Source of the DNA: Bryobacterales bacterium
GTDB lineage: Bacteria > Acidobacteriota > Terriglobia > Bryobacterales > Bryobacteraceae
Direction: 5' to 3'
DNA: 39,842 bases
Assembly (NCBI GenBank): GCA_026954325.1
Contig: JAIXKK010000196.1
Location: forward strand, 1 to 39,842
Program-made: the position numbers and the translations under genes
Shown: piece by piece, positions 15,252-23,681 of the stretch
How positions within the stretch are numbered: the stretch's first letter is position 1
Layout of the letters: every line of letters begins with the position of its first letter
The notes under the pieces: model-generated
Seen by the model: the letters and a program-made list of their open reading frames with translations, nothing else
The model's database searches: none
What the model was told of the DNA's origin: nothing

Positions 15252-16507
15252 GCCGAGAGCAGCAGGCACAGCGTCAGGAGAACACGCTGCAACCCCAGTT
15301 CGCGCCCCTCGGGGTCAAACCATTCCTCGGGCGTATGCGCGCCTCCCCCGCTACCCCCGGCCCCGATGGACACCGCCTCCAGTCCCATGGAGAGCGGGAT
15401 GTTCGCATCGGTCGACGCACAATCGATGTGAGCGCGGATGCCGAGGTGGGCATCCACGGCGCGCAGGTACGGCAAGATCCGCGCATCGCCCGGCAGTCCG
15501 CCGCCCGGCCGCGCGCCGATCTCGCGCAGTCTGGCTTGCACTCTTCCCCCGGCCGAGCGTTCGTTCTCCACATCGATGGCTCGTTCCACGGCTGTGGACA
15601 AGGCGCGCGCGAGATCCTCGATGCGCTCGGCGTCCTCCGATCGCAGGTCGAGTTTGGCCCGGGCAGAGGAGGGAATCGAATTCACGCTGACCCCGCCTTC
15701 GATGATTCCGAAATTGTAGGACGAGCGCGCCGCGCCAGGCCCGTTTTCAAACCGCGCCTCGGTGAAATAGTGGATCGCACGGCTCAACGCATGGACGGGA
15801 TTCGCATTCCCGTGGTCGCTCCAGGAATGCCCGCCCGGCCCCTGAATGAGAACCTCGAAGCGCCTGCTGGCCAGCGCCTTACATGTGATGTGTTCGGTTC
15901 CGGGACCATCGAGGACGAGGTAGGAGCGAATCCGGTTCGCCAGCGGCGACTGCCGGCAGAGAAACCGCATTCCGCTGAGATTGCCTTCGCCCTCTTCGCC
16001 GACATTTGCCACGAGGATGAGCGAAGCGCTGTTCCCGGCGGCCACGGGGCGCTCCTTCCAGCAGGAAGCGATGGCCAGCAACGCCGCCAATCCCGCGCCG
16101 TTGTCCGATACGCCGGGTCCGTGGAATCGCCCGCCCGGCCCGACGCGCACATCCTCGATGTGGCGCGGCGAGAGCACCGTATCGAGATGCGCCGTGAGCG
16201 CCACGAAGGGACCTTCCCGGTTCCCGTCCGGATAGGCGACCACGTTTCCGGCGCGGTCGATCTTTGCATCCCAGCCAAGCCCTTTGAATTGCGCGGCCAT
16301 CCATTCGGCGCGCTTCTCTTCAAAAAAAGTGGGCGCCGGCACGCGGCATAATTGCAGGTGCTGCTCGTTGGTCCACTGCCGGTTGCGGTGGAAGCGCTGG
16401 AAGCATTGCCGCGCGCCCCGAGCCGACGCCAGTTCGTCCACAGCCCTCAGCAGGCGGGCATCCGGCTTTTCATTGAGCTTTCTGAGCGCCTCTAGCGGCA
16501 GGGCCAT
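15248..16507 (-). CDS. M20-family metallopeptidase
   Basis: The 419-residue protein shows the co-catalytic zinc site of M20 peptidases: TAHLDTV (His107, Asp109), VSDNGAG (bridging Asp135), GEEGEG (Glu171-172 region) and AHTPEEWFD near the C-terminus. The dimerisation lid lies between (GGHSWSDHGNANPVHA). Members cleave dipeptides, tripeptides or acylated amino acids in the cytoplasm. It starts 3 bp after the citrate synthase stop and overlaps the transporter gene. A peptidase next to an EamA exporter hints at amino-acid handling, but this is inference. Confidence 0.88.
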   Translation of the reverse strand: MALPLEALRKLNEKPDARLLRAVDELASARGARQCFQRFHRNRQWTNEQHLQLCRVPAPTFFEEKRAEWMAAQFKGLGWDAKIDRAGNVVAYPDGNREGPFVALTAHLDTVLSPRHIEDVRVGPGGRFHGPGVSDNGAGLAALLAIASCWKERPVAAGNSASLILVANVGEEGEGNLSGMRFLCRQSPLANRIRSYLVLDGPGTEHITCKALASRRFEVLIQGPGGHSWSDHGNANPVHALSRAIHYFTEARFENGPGAARSSYNFGIIEGGVSVNSIPSSARAKLDLRSEDAERIEDLARALSTAVERAIDVENERSAGGRVQARLREIGARPGGGLPGDARILPYLRAVDAHLGIRAHIDCASTDANIPLSMGLEAVSIGAGGSGGGAHTPEEWFDPEGRELGLQRVLLTLCLLLSA

Positions 16508-16510
16508 GCG

Positions 16511-17812
16511 TTAGGTCTGTGCGGTTTTCCGCTGGTGCATCGGCACGAAATCGCGGCGCGCCGCCCCCAGGTAAAGCTGCTTTGGGCGAGCGATCTTTTG
16601 TTCGCTATCCAAGAGCATCTCTTCGTAATGGGTAAGCCACCCTACAGTGCGCGGAATGGCGAACATCACGGTGAACATCTCCGAGGGAATCCCCATGGCT
16701 TCGTAGATGATTCCGGAGTAGAAATCAACGTTCGGATACAGGCGCCGCTTGATGAAATACTCGTCCTCGAGGGCGATGCGCTCGAGTTCGACGGCAATGT
16801 CGATCAGCGGATTGCGTCCGGTAACTTCAAAGACTTCGTCGGCGGCTCGTTTGATGATTCGGGCTCGCGGATCGTAGTTCTTGTAGACGCGGTGTCCGAA
16901 GCCCATGAGCCGTCCTTCGCCCGCCTTGACGCGCTTGATGAACTCGGGGATCTTATCCTTGTTTCCGATGGCCCGAAGCATCTTCAGCACGGCTTCGTTG
17001 GCTCCGCCGTGGAGCGGTCCGTAAAGGGCGGCCGCCGCGGCGGCGAGGGAGCTGTAAGGATCGGTATTGGCGCTGCCGACGCTGCGCATCGCGGTGGTGG
17101 AACAGTTCTGCTCGTGGTCGGCATGGAGGATGAAGAGAATGTCAAGAGCACGCTCCATGACGGGATTGGGCTTGTACTTCACTTCCGTTTTCTTGTAAAG
17201 CATGTTGAGGAAGTTGCCCGTGTAGCTGAGATCGTTGTCCGGATAGGCGTACGGCATACCGACGTTGTGGCGGTAGATGAAAGCTCCAATGGTGGGCGCC
17301 TTCGCGACCAGGCGGAAGAACTGCTTACGGCGCTTTGCGGTGTCGAAGATGTCTTTCGCCTCGGGGTAGAACGTGGCGAGCGCGGCGACGGTGGAAACGA
17401 ACATTCCCATCGGATGGGCGTCATAGCGGAAGCCGTGCATGAACTGCTTCACGTTCTCATGGAGGATCGTGTGGTGAGTGATGTTGTGGACGAACTCGCC
17501 AAGATCCTCCTGGAGCGGCAATTCTCCGTGGGCCAGCAGGTACGCTACCTCGAGGAAGGTGCAATTCTCCGCGAGTTGCTCGATCGGATAGCCGCGGTAT
17601 TCGAGGATACCCTTATCTCCATCGATGTAGCAGATGCGGCTCTTGCAGGCCGCCGTATTCATGAACCCGGGGTCATAGGTGCATAGTCCCGCGTCATCGT
17701 CCGCCGCCTTGATCTGGCGCAAATCCGTGGCTTTGATCGCCCCGTTCTCTATTGCCACCGTATAAATCTTGCCGGTGCGGTTGTCCGTAATGGTGAGGTT
17801 CTGGTTCGACAT
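16511..17812 (-). CDS. gltA: Citrate synthase
   Basis: The 433-residue product is a type II hexameric-like citrate synthase, which condenses acetyl-CoA and oxaloacetate in the TCA cycle. Catalytic residues are visible: His268 in GPLHGGANEAVL, His307 in MGFGHRVYKNYDPRA and Asp near 366 in NVDFYSGI. The long N-terminal region (LCTYDPGFMNTAACKS, ICYIDGDKGILEYRGYPIE) is typical of this form. It lies 18 bp after the thioredoxin-like gene and 3 bp before the M20 peptidase, so it is probably part of a four-gene operon. Confidence 0.96.
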   Translation of the reverse strand: MSNQNLTITDNRTGKIYTVAIENGAIKATDLRQIKAADDDAGLCTYDPGFMNTAACKSRICYIDGDKGILEYRGYPIEQLAENCTFLEVAYLLAHGELPLQEDLGEFVHNITHHTILHENVKQFMHGFRYDAHPMGMFVSTVAALATFYPEAKDIFDTAKRRKQFFRLVAKAPTIGAFIYRHNVGMPYAYPDNDLSYTGNFLNMLYKKTEVKYKPNPVMERALDILFILHADHEQNCSTTAMRSVGSANTDPYSSLAAAAAALYGPLHGGANEAVLKMLRAIGNKDKIPEFIKRVKAGEGRLMGFGHRVYKNYDPRARIIKRAADEVFEVTGRNPLIDIAVELERIALEDEYFIKRRLYPNVDFYSGIIYEAMGIPSEMFTVMFAIPRTVGWLTHYEEMLLDSEQKIARPKQLYLGAARRDFVPMHQRKTAQT

Positions 17813-17830
17813 GCTTGCCGGTTTCCAATT

Positions 17831-18370
17831 CTATCGTTTTTTCTGGATTGACCCCTGAAGGAGTTTGTCGATTTCGGCGGACAGTGTTTTCACGCTGACG
17901 GTCCCATTGTCTGCCTCATCGTGATCAAAATCGTTCCGGATGAATCCGTCTTTATCGAGGAGAAAGAGGTGTGGGAACCGCATTGTGGGGTTCCTGGGAG
18001 TCAGTTTCATGTACGAGGCCGTGACCTGGCCGCAGTCGAATAACACCGGGCTGCTGATGCCGTTCTCGCTGACGTACTTGCGGACGTTGTCGATGGAATC
18101 CGGCAGGGTCACTACGCTCAGCACCACGACTTTGCCCGCGTATTTCGCCTTGATCTGTTCCAGCATCCCGCCTACCTTCTTGCAGTTCGGACAATCCGTC
18201 TTCATGAAGTCGACAATCACGACTTTCCCTCGAAGATCCTGCGGGTCATGTTGCGTCATGCTGCTGTCGGAGAGGGAGAAACCCGGAGCGCGGCGGTTGG
18301 AGAGGCCTCCCGAGGCAAAGGCCGGCACGATCAGATACAAGCTGAGCAGGACACTGCAAACAGACCGCAT
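17831..18370 (-). CDS. Secreted thioredoxin-like protein (TlpA/AhpC-TSA type)
   Basis: The 179-residue product has a signal peptide (MRSVCSVLLSLYLIVPAFA) and a thioredoxin fold with the redox pair CPNC (Cys60, Cys63), followed by SPVLFDCGQV and FPHLFLLDKDG. Such proteins reduce or exchange disulfides outside the cytoplasm, for example in cytochrome maturation; the partner is unknown. I place the start at the ATG at 18370, which has GGAG just upstream, rather than the TTG three codons earlier. It heads the run into gltA. Confidence 0.82.
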   Translation of the reverse strand: MRSVCSVLLSLYLIVPAFASGGLSNRRAPGFSLSDSSMTQHDPQDLRGKVVIVDFMKTDCPNCKKVGGMLEQIKAKYAGKVVVLSVVTLPDSIDNVRKYVSENGISSPVLFDCGQVTASYMKLTPRNPTMRFPHLFLLDKDGFIRNDFDHDEADNGTVSVKTLSAEIDKLLQGSIQKKR

Positions 18371-18421
18371 AAACTCCAAGGTAGCACGCCCCGCCTGGCT
18401 ATCCCTATAGTAGTAGGCAGC

Positions 18422-18940
18422 ATGGAGAACGAACTTGCTGCTCTATTCCTGGGATCCGCCGCGCGGCGGATGGCACAATATATGGATCGGATCCGCATAT
18501 CCGCCGGCCGGCTGACGGAAGAACAAATCTGGACACGCGGATCGGGCAACGAAAACGCGGTGGGCAATCTTCTGCTTCATCTTGCGGGGAACGTCCGGCA
18601 GTGGATTGTCAGTGGGGTGGGCGGGGCGGCGGATGTCCGAAAGCGGGACACTGAATTTGCCGCGGCTGGAGACATTCCGAAAGCCGGGATGCTGGCAACG
18701 CTTCAGTCGGCTGTCGATGAGGCGGTGGCGGTCATTGAGGCCCAGTCACCAGGGCAGTTGGCCGAAAAGGTGACCATCCAGGGCCACGAGATATCCAAGC
18801 TGGAGGCCATCTTTCACGTGGTGGAGCACTTCGCCCTCCATACAGGCCAAATCATGTACGCCACCAAGCTGTTCACTCACGAGGACCTTGGTTTTTACGG
18901 GTACCTGGGCAGCAAGACCCACGGCCGGAAGACTCCCTGA
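18422..18940 (+). CDS. DinB-like four-helix protein (DUF1572-type)
   Basis: The 172-residue protein is predicted helical and carries the DinB superfamily metal-site histidines: LLLHLAGNVRQW for the first and VVEHFALHTGQIMY for the other two. The superfamily includes thiol-dependent transferases and many uncharacterised proteins; no specific reaction can be given. I chose the ATG at 18422 since the family begins here; upstream codons overlap the divergent gene. The stop lies 9 bp before the channel gene, suggesting a bicistronic unit. Confidence 0.8.
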   Translation: MENELAALFLGSAARRMAQYMDRIRISAGRLTEEQIWTRGSGNENAVGNLLLHLAGNVRQWIVSGVGGAADVRKRDTEFAAAGDIPKAGMLATLQSAVDEAVAVIEAQSPGQLAEKVTIQGHEISKLEAIFHVVEHFALHTGQIMYATKLFTHEDLGFYGYLGSKTHGRKTP

Positions 18941-18949
18941 TTTCGAGCC

Positions 18950-20104
18950 ATGAACGAAGAGATCACATTCAAGAGCCTGTTTCCCGAGTTCCTCACGATG
19001 GCCACGGCCATCTGCCTTTTCTGGTCCACGTCATGGCTCTTCACACGAGCCATCCGCCGCTCCGCGCGGCAGGGCGAAACCGAACCCTCGCCGGGCATGG
19101 AACACTGGGCTGGTGAGATCACGCGATTCGCCCGCCGCACCGCCTTCCTTCTCTGTCTTGTCGCGGCCGTACTCACCATGCTCTACGGCGTCGGCATCAC
19201 GGGGGTTCCCCGGTTGACGTGGAAAGAAATAGCCTTCTGGCTTCACTCCACGGGAATCCCGGTTCTGTTCATTGCCGGGAGCGCTCTCATCCTGCTGCGC
19301 GCGCTGCAATTGCTGGTGGCGCGGCTACCGGGCTTCCTTATTCCCACAAACCTCTCCGTGCCGGAACGGGCCGAGCGCGCCAAGCGTGTGGAAACGCGCG
19401 GCCGGTTATTCCGCTGGACTTCGAGCGCGGCGGTTCTATCGGTTGCCGCCCTCATGATCCTGCGCAGGCTCGATGTGGATGTCACGCCCATCCTGACCGG
19501 CGGAGCCATCGTTTCGGTTGCCCTGGGACTGGGCGCCCAGAACTACGTCCGCGACATCATCGGGGGGCTGTTCTTCATCCTCGAGGACCAAGTCAGGGTA
19601 GGCGACGTCGTCAACATCAATGGAAAAGGCGGCCAGGTGGAATCCATCCAATTGCGGACCACCACGATCCGCGGCGAGGACGGCACGGTCCATATTTTCC
19701 CTAACGGCAACATCAACGCCATCTCGAACATGACGAAGAATTTTTCCTACTACGTGATTGAACTCGGCATTGCGTACGAGGAGAATGTCGACCGCGTAAT
19801 GGCGCTCATCATGGAAATCGGCGCGGAACTTCGAAAAGATCCGAAATTTTCCGAGAAGATCCTCGCTCCCTTGGAAATGATGGGTGTGAATGCGTTTGCC
19901 GACTCCGCCGTCATCATCAAGTTCCGCATCAAGACAGTCCCGCTCGAACAGTGGGGTGTCGGCCGGGAACTGCGCCGCCGCATCAAGAACACCTTCGACG
20001 CGCAAGGCATCGAACTGCCCTACCCGCACATTTCGGTGTACGCCGGCGAGGCCACCAAGCCCTTTCCGGTCAGACAGAACCGCGACGCTCAAGGCGGCCG
20101 GTAG
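18950..20104 (+). CDS. mscS: Small-conductance mechanosensitive channel (MscS family)
   Basis: The 384-residue protein has about four transmembrane segments. The pore-lining helix region IVSVALGLGAQNYVRDIIGG is followed by the MscS beta domain (LEDQVRVGDVVNINGKGGQV, GEDGTVHIFPNGNINAISN) and the C-terminal alpha/beta domain. Channels of this family open under membrane tension and release solutes during hypo-osmotic shock. It is longer at the N-terminus than the 286-residue E. coli MscS. It converges with the PEGA operon, with 41 bp between stops. Confidence 0.93.
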   Translation: MNEEITFKSLFPEFLTMATAICLFWSTSWLFTRAIRRSARQGETEPSPGMEHWAGEITRFARRTAFLLCLVAAVLTMLYGVGITGVPRLTWKEIAFWLHSTGIPVLFIAGSALILLRALQLLVARLPGFLIPTNLSVPERAERAKRVETRGRLFRWTSSAAVLSVAALMILRRLDVDVTPILTGGAIVSVALGLGAQNYVRDIIGGLFFILEDQVRVGDVVNINGKGGQVESIQLRTTTIRGEDGTVHIFPNGNINAISNMTKNFSYYVIELGIAYEENVDRVMALIMEIGAELRKDPKFSEKILAPLEMMGVNAFADSAVIIKFRIKTVPLEQWGVGRELRRRIKNTFDAQGIELPYPHISVYAGEATKPFPVRQNRDAQGGR

Positions 20105-20145
20105 CGGAGGCCGGCACGGGCCGCGTTCCTTGATGCCGCGCCACG

Positions 20146-21438
20146 CTAACGGGACCGCCTGAAACCACGCCCGCGCCTGGCATTGCCGGATGTGTCCTCC
20201 TCGAGTTGATCGAAGCGCACCTCGATACCCTTGGCATCGGCTCCGGGTTCAATGACCTGCAGGCGCCGCGGGCGGCACCGTGCGCCTTCTCCTTCGTAAC
20301 CGGCGTACAGGAAGCGCAAGGCGGCGTTCAGACCCGTGGATTCCTGTTGGATTTCCTTCGGCCGAAGGGCGGAGTCTAATTTTAGCGCGAGCGGGCCGGC
20401 GCCGCCGGAGACGCGGAGAGTAACTTCTTCGCCATCCGCATACTGAAGCTTGGAGGACTGCGCCGTCGCGCCGCCGAGAGCCACGCGGCCAAGAGTCTTA
20501 CTGAGCTGGCCGGCCTCCAGCAACCGGAGCGCTTCCTCGAGCGCGGGCGTGTCTTGTCCCTTGGGCTTCTTTTTCCACTTGTACCCCGCCGCGGTACGGA
20601 TTACCTCGTACTTCTTTCCGGAGCGCTCCACCCTGTATTTCGTCTGCTCTTCGGATCTCCAGACTTCCAATTTCCAGAGCACGGGAAACGCATCGCCATT
20701 GTGAATCTGAAGGGCTCCGAGGGCGTGAATCGGGGCGGCGGAGCGAAAACGGTCTCTCCCGCCCAGCGCCGCCAGCATACGTTCGAAGAGGGCGTTTCCA
20801 GTCCTTTCGAGCGCGGGCCGCGAGGGCTGGAAACGGAACGCCACCGTGGTTTCGGCGTCCGCTCTTATGACCGCGGTCTGTTCGGCGCGGGCGGCGGTGT
20901 AATCTTCTCTCATCGCGGCCACGGAGACCGTGCCTTCGTCGAGGGCGATGGGGGGCAAAGCACCGGCGCGGGTCGAGCCGGAAGGCTTCCCATTGATGCG
21001 CACTTCGCAATCCACCGGTTCGCAGGTGACCAGCAACAGCCCTTCCTTTTTCTTTACCACCGCCGGCGTCGGGGTCCGCGCGTTGCGGATGGCCTCGAGA
21101 AGGCGGGGTGAGGCTCCGGCGGTAACGAGTTTTGCGAGGTCGGCCGAGGTCGGGCGCAGCGCAAGGCCGTGCATCTCCACTTCCTTGATTACCATCTCCT
21201 GTGGAATTGCCTCCTTGCCGAAGTGATGCAGCACGCGCAGGATGCCTTCCAGGGTAATGTGAGATCCGGGGGATGCGGCGGCGCTTTGATAGGCGGCGCC
21301 GCTCGAGGCGAGGCAGCACAGCAGAATCGACAGCCAGCCGGTCAGGCGAAACAGAAGCCCTCCCTCTTTCCAGCGCTTCTTATTTGCTCCAAAGCCCTTT
21401 GCGCTTCTTCGATACGTCAAAGTCCGCGTCCCGGACAT
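20146..21438 (-). CDS. PEGA-like secreted protein, paralogue 2 of an unknown operon
   Basis: The product has a hydrophobic signal segment (LFRLTGWLSILLCCLASS), then a helical region of about 80 residues, then a PEGA-like beta domain with LLLVTCEPVDCEVRINGKPS. A C-terminal domain of about 220 residues begins with LFERMLAALGGRDRF. The same three-part layout, the CEPVDC motif and the FxxMLAALGG start recur in the gene just upstream, so they are tandem paralogues. The function is unknown. The start is uncertain: the open frame begins at 21438, 59 bp inside the upstream gene, without a ribosome-binding site. A CTG at 21354, behind GGGAGGG, would begin right at the signal peptide. Confidence 0.75.
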   Translation of the reverse strand: MSGTRTLTYRRSAKGFGANKKRWKEGGLLFRLTGWLSILLCCLASSGAAYQSAAASPGSHITLEGILRVLHHFGKEAIPQEMVIKEVEMHGLALRPTSADLAKLVTAGASPRLLEAIRNARTPTPAVVKKKEGLLLVTCEPVDCEVRINGKPSGSTRAGALPPIALDEGTVSVAAMREDYTAARAEQTAVIRADAETTVAFRFQPSRPALERTGNALFERMLAALGGRDRFRSAAPIHALGALQIHNGDAFPVLWKLEVWRSEEQTKYRVERSGKKYEVIRTAAGYKWKKKPKGQDTPALEEALRLLEAGQLSKTLGRVALGGATAQSSKLQYADGEEVTLRVSGGAGPLALKLDSALRPKEIQQESTGLNAALRFLYAGYEGEGARCRPRRLQVIEPGADAKGIEVRFDQLEEDTSGNARRGRGFRRSR

Positions 21439-22657
21439 CGGATGGATTCAACTCCAAGGTGTCGAATTGCAGTTGCACGCCGCGCGGGCCGCCGCCCGGA
21501 AGAATCACCTGAGTGTCCTTCGGATAATGGCTTTTCCCTTTGTCGAGATAGTCGCTGAACAATACCTTGCGCCCGTTGTTGAGGCCGGCGGACTCGATCC
21601 GGATCTCCTTGGGACGGTTCGCGGAATCGAGGGTGATGATATAAGTGGCCGGACTCCCCTCGGCTCGCAACACTTCGCTTTCCCCCTCTTTGGCCTTTAA
21701 CCGCGTCACAACCATTTTGAATTCAGGCGCCCGCAGCTTTTCCATGATCCTTGCAAATTCATAATCCTGAAGCCAAACAAGCGCGTCGCCCAAATCCTGG
21801 GGCTCCTGTCCTTTCGGTTCCGGCTTCCAGCGGGGCGAATCGGTGAATCCGATTTCGTAGTTCTGGCCGGTCCGTTTCACGCTGAAGCGGGCTTTGTCGC
21901 CCTTGATGAGGACTTGAGCACTCCACGGCGTGGTCCGGGTGGAGAACACGTTGATGGCGCCGCTTCCCTTGAGAGCGGAGGCGTTCTTCAGACCTTCCGG
22001 TCCTCCCAGCGCGGCGAGCATAAGTTGAAACAATTCGGCGCCGGCGCGTTCGAGCGAGGCGCGGCTGGGTTTGAGATGAAACTCGACTCGCGCCGGCTTG
22101 TCTTCGGCGATGACCGCCGCCGCGCCGTTACGGTCCGCTTCGAAGTCGTCCTTGCGCACGGCGACGCGGATCTCGCCTTCCTGCCACGCGCGCGAGAGTT
22201 CCCCATGATTCGTGACGCCGATGTGGATGTCGTTGATGGAGACGCTGCAATCCACGGGTTCACAAATCACGGTCAACCGCCCTTCTTTTTTCTTCGGCGG
22301 CGGAGGAGGGGTTCCTTCCCTCGGCCCGGGAGGAGCCGGCTTTTCGGCCTTATCAACGGCCGCGAGCAGGAAATCGGGACCGCCGGCCTCTTTGATGGCT
22401 GTCAGATCTTCCGGGTTCGGGACGAAGTCGAGGCCTTGCTTTTCGATGCGCTTGGCGAGGCCGATAATGGGGAAGCGCACGGGATCGCGCTTGGCTTTGG
22501 CCAGCCAATCGAGGATGCTGCTCAAGGCAATGGGCTGAGAGAGGGCCTGCGGCGCTTGAGCCCGTGCGATGATCGTTACCGCCGGCAGGACGGCCATCGC
22601 CAGGACGACAGTCTTCGCGGCCGCGGAGAACCATGAGAACTGTTTGCGATCCTTCAT
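21380..22657 (-). CDS. PEGA-like secreted protein, paralogue 1 of an unknown operon
   Basis: This 425-residue protein has a signal peptide (AAKTVVLAMAVLPAVTIIARAQ), a helical segment, a proline-rich linker (PPGPREGTPPPPPKKK), a PEGA-like domain (RLTVICEPVDCSVSINDIHI) and a C-terminal domain (LFQLMLAALGGPEGL to the end). The C-terminal part contains alternating strands and a repeated TYIITLDSANRPKEIRIES / ALKLDSALRPKEIQQES element shared with paralogue 2. PEGA domains occur in surface proteins. The ATG at 22657 has AAGGAG upstream and overlaps the previous stop as ATGA. No enzyme motif is seen. I do not recognise the family. Confidence 0.8.
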   Translation of the reverse strand: MKDRKQFSWFSAAAKTVVLAMAVLPAVTIIARAQAPQALSQPIALSSILDWLAKAKRDPVRFPIIGLAKRIEKQGLDFVPNPEDLTAIKEAGGPDFLLAAVDKAEKPAPPGPREGTPPPPPKKKEGRLTVICEPVDCSVSINDIHIGVTNHGELSRAWQEGEIRVAVRKDDFEADRNGAAAVIAEDKPARVEFHLKPSRASLERAGAELFQLMLAALGGPEGLKNASALKGSGAINVFSTRTTPWSAQVLIKGDKARFSVKRTGQNYEIGFTDSPRWKPEPKGQEPQDLGDALVWLQDYEFARIMEKLRAPEFKMVVTRLKAKEGESEVLRAEGSPATYIITLDSANRPKEIRIESAGLNNGRKVLFSDYLDKGKSHYPKDTQVILPGGGPRGVQLQFDTLELNPSDVRDADFDVSKKRKGLWSK

Positions 22658-23526
22658 TTGGACAACTCCTTCAGAGCGTTTTGAACAGTGGCTCTCCATG
22701 CTCTTGCCCGGTTCGGGTCAATACCCGACATCTTGTTGGCGATTTCGAGCACTTTCTCCCACTCGCCATCCCGATACAATTGGCGGGCAGTCTGCTCCAG
22801 TTGCTGGATCTGGAGAGCGCGCTGCACCGACGCCGAATCAGCCGCCAGATGAAGGGCTTTCGTTGCCGAGGATTCCAGGGCCTCTATCTCTTTCCGCAAT
22901 GTGGCCGCTTCGACGGGTTCCGATGCGCCCGGGACCGGGTTCGGAAGGGCGGTCTTTGCGCTTGCCAGGTCCGCCTTCCAATCCGCTTCGGGCTTTCCGG
23001 CGCTCTTTGCCTCATTCGCCAGCCCATAATAAAGCCGCGCGCGCTCGAGGTTTGCCTGATGAGCCTCCGGCGTCCCGGTGAAGCGTTCTGAAAATTGGGT
23101 GAGCTGCTGAATGAACCGGCGCCGGTCGCCTTCACTCGAGGTGATGGCCGGCCGGCTCAAGGCGAGCAATTCCCATGCCGTGGCCGCATCCGGGCTGGTC
23201 CATTGACCCAGGTCGGCGGTGCGTATGTAGCCGGGCTTGGAGACATCCTTCGCATTCACGTACTGGACGCGGACAAAGGGCTGCTCCCGGGAGCGCAAGC
23301 GTTCGAGAAGGTTGACCACGGCGCCTTGCGGCAGGCCGCGCATCGTCTTGCCGCCATCGCCCTGCTGGTCCAGCATATCCGCGCGAGAAGCCTGAACAAC
23401 GGCCGTGCCGATCGCCTTCTCGACCGGCACGGGCTTCGTGAGCAGGTAGACCGCGGCCGCGCCGATGGCGAAGACCGCCAATCCCAGCACAATGCCAATC
23501 GTCATCTGCTTCTGAATGCGAGTCAT
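22654..23526 (-). CDS. Membrane-anchored SH3-like protein, first gene of the PEGA operon
   Basis: The 290-residue protein starts with a short basic stretch and one transmembrane helix (MTIGIVLGLAVFAIGAAAVY). An SH3-like region follows (AVVQASRADMLDQQ, GAVVNLLERLRS, PFVRVQYVNAKD, PGYIRTADLGQW). The C-terminal half is helical and repeat-like, with TPR-like features (ARQLYRDGEWEKVLEIANKM). It probably stays in the inner membrane with the bulk outside. Its stop overlaps paralogue 1 by 4 bp, so the three genes are translated together. The function is unknown. Confidence 0.8.
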   Translation of the reverse strand: MTRIQKQMTIGIVLGLAVFAIGAAAVYLLTKPVPVEKAIGTAVVQASRADMLDQQGDGGKTMRGLPQGAVVNLLERLRSREQPFVRVQYVNAKDVSKPGYIRTADLGQWTSPDAATAWELLALSRPAITSSEGDRRRFIQQLTQFSERFTGTPEAHQANLERARLYYGLANEAKSAGKPEADWKADLASAKTALPNPVPGASEPVEAATLRKEIEALESSATKALHLAADSASVQRALQIQQLEQTARQLYRDGEWEKVLEIANKMSGIDPNRARAWRATVQNALKELSK

Positions 23527-23560
23527 TTGAATGTGCGCCTTCGACTGACGTTATCCGGAA

Positions 23561-23574
23561 GCCGCCAAGGCGGC
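23561..23574. promoter_or_regulatory. GCCGCC-AA-GGCGGC inverted repeat in a divergent spacer
   Basis: A 6-bp perfect inverted repeat with a 2-bp centre lies between the divergent PEGA operon and GH116 gene. It is bracketed by two CGTTATC repeats (from about 23549 and 23573). It could be an operator; the evidence is only position and symmetry. Confidence 0.3.
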
Positions 23575-23681
23575 GTTATCGGCTCAAAATCGAGCATATC
23601 TCAGTCTTGCTTGTCATGCTATTGGGGAATGTTGGCCTTTCTCTCTTCCACACAAGCAGTCAATCGGAGGAGGATAGAAAT

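Noticed and set aside
16535..17686. 383-codon plus-strand frame
   Set aside because: Antisense to citrate synthase, whose catalytic residues are all intact.
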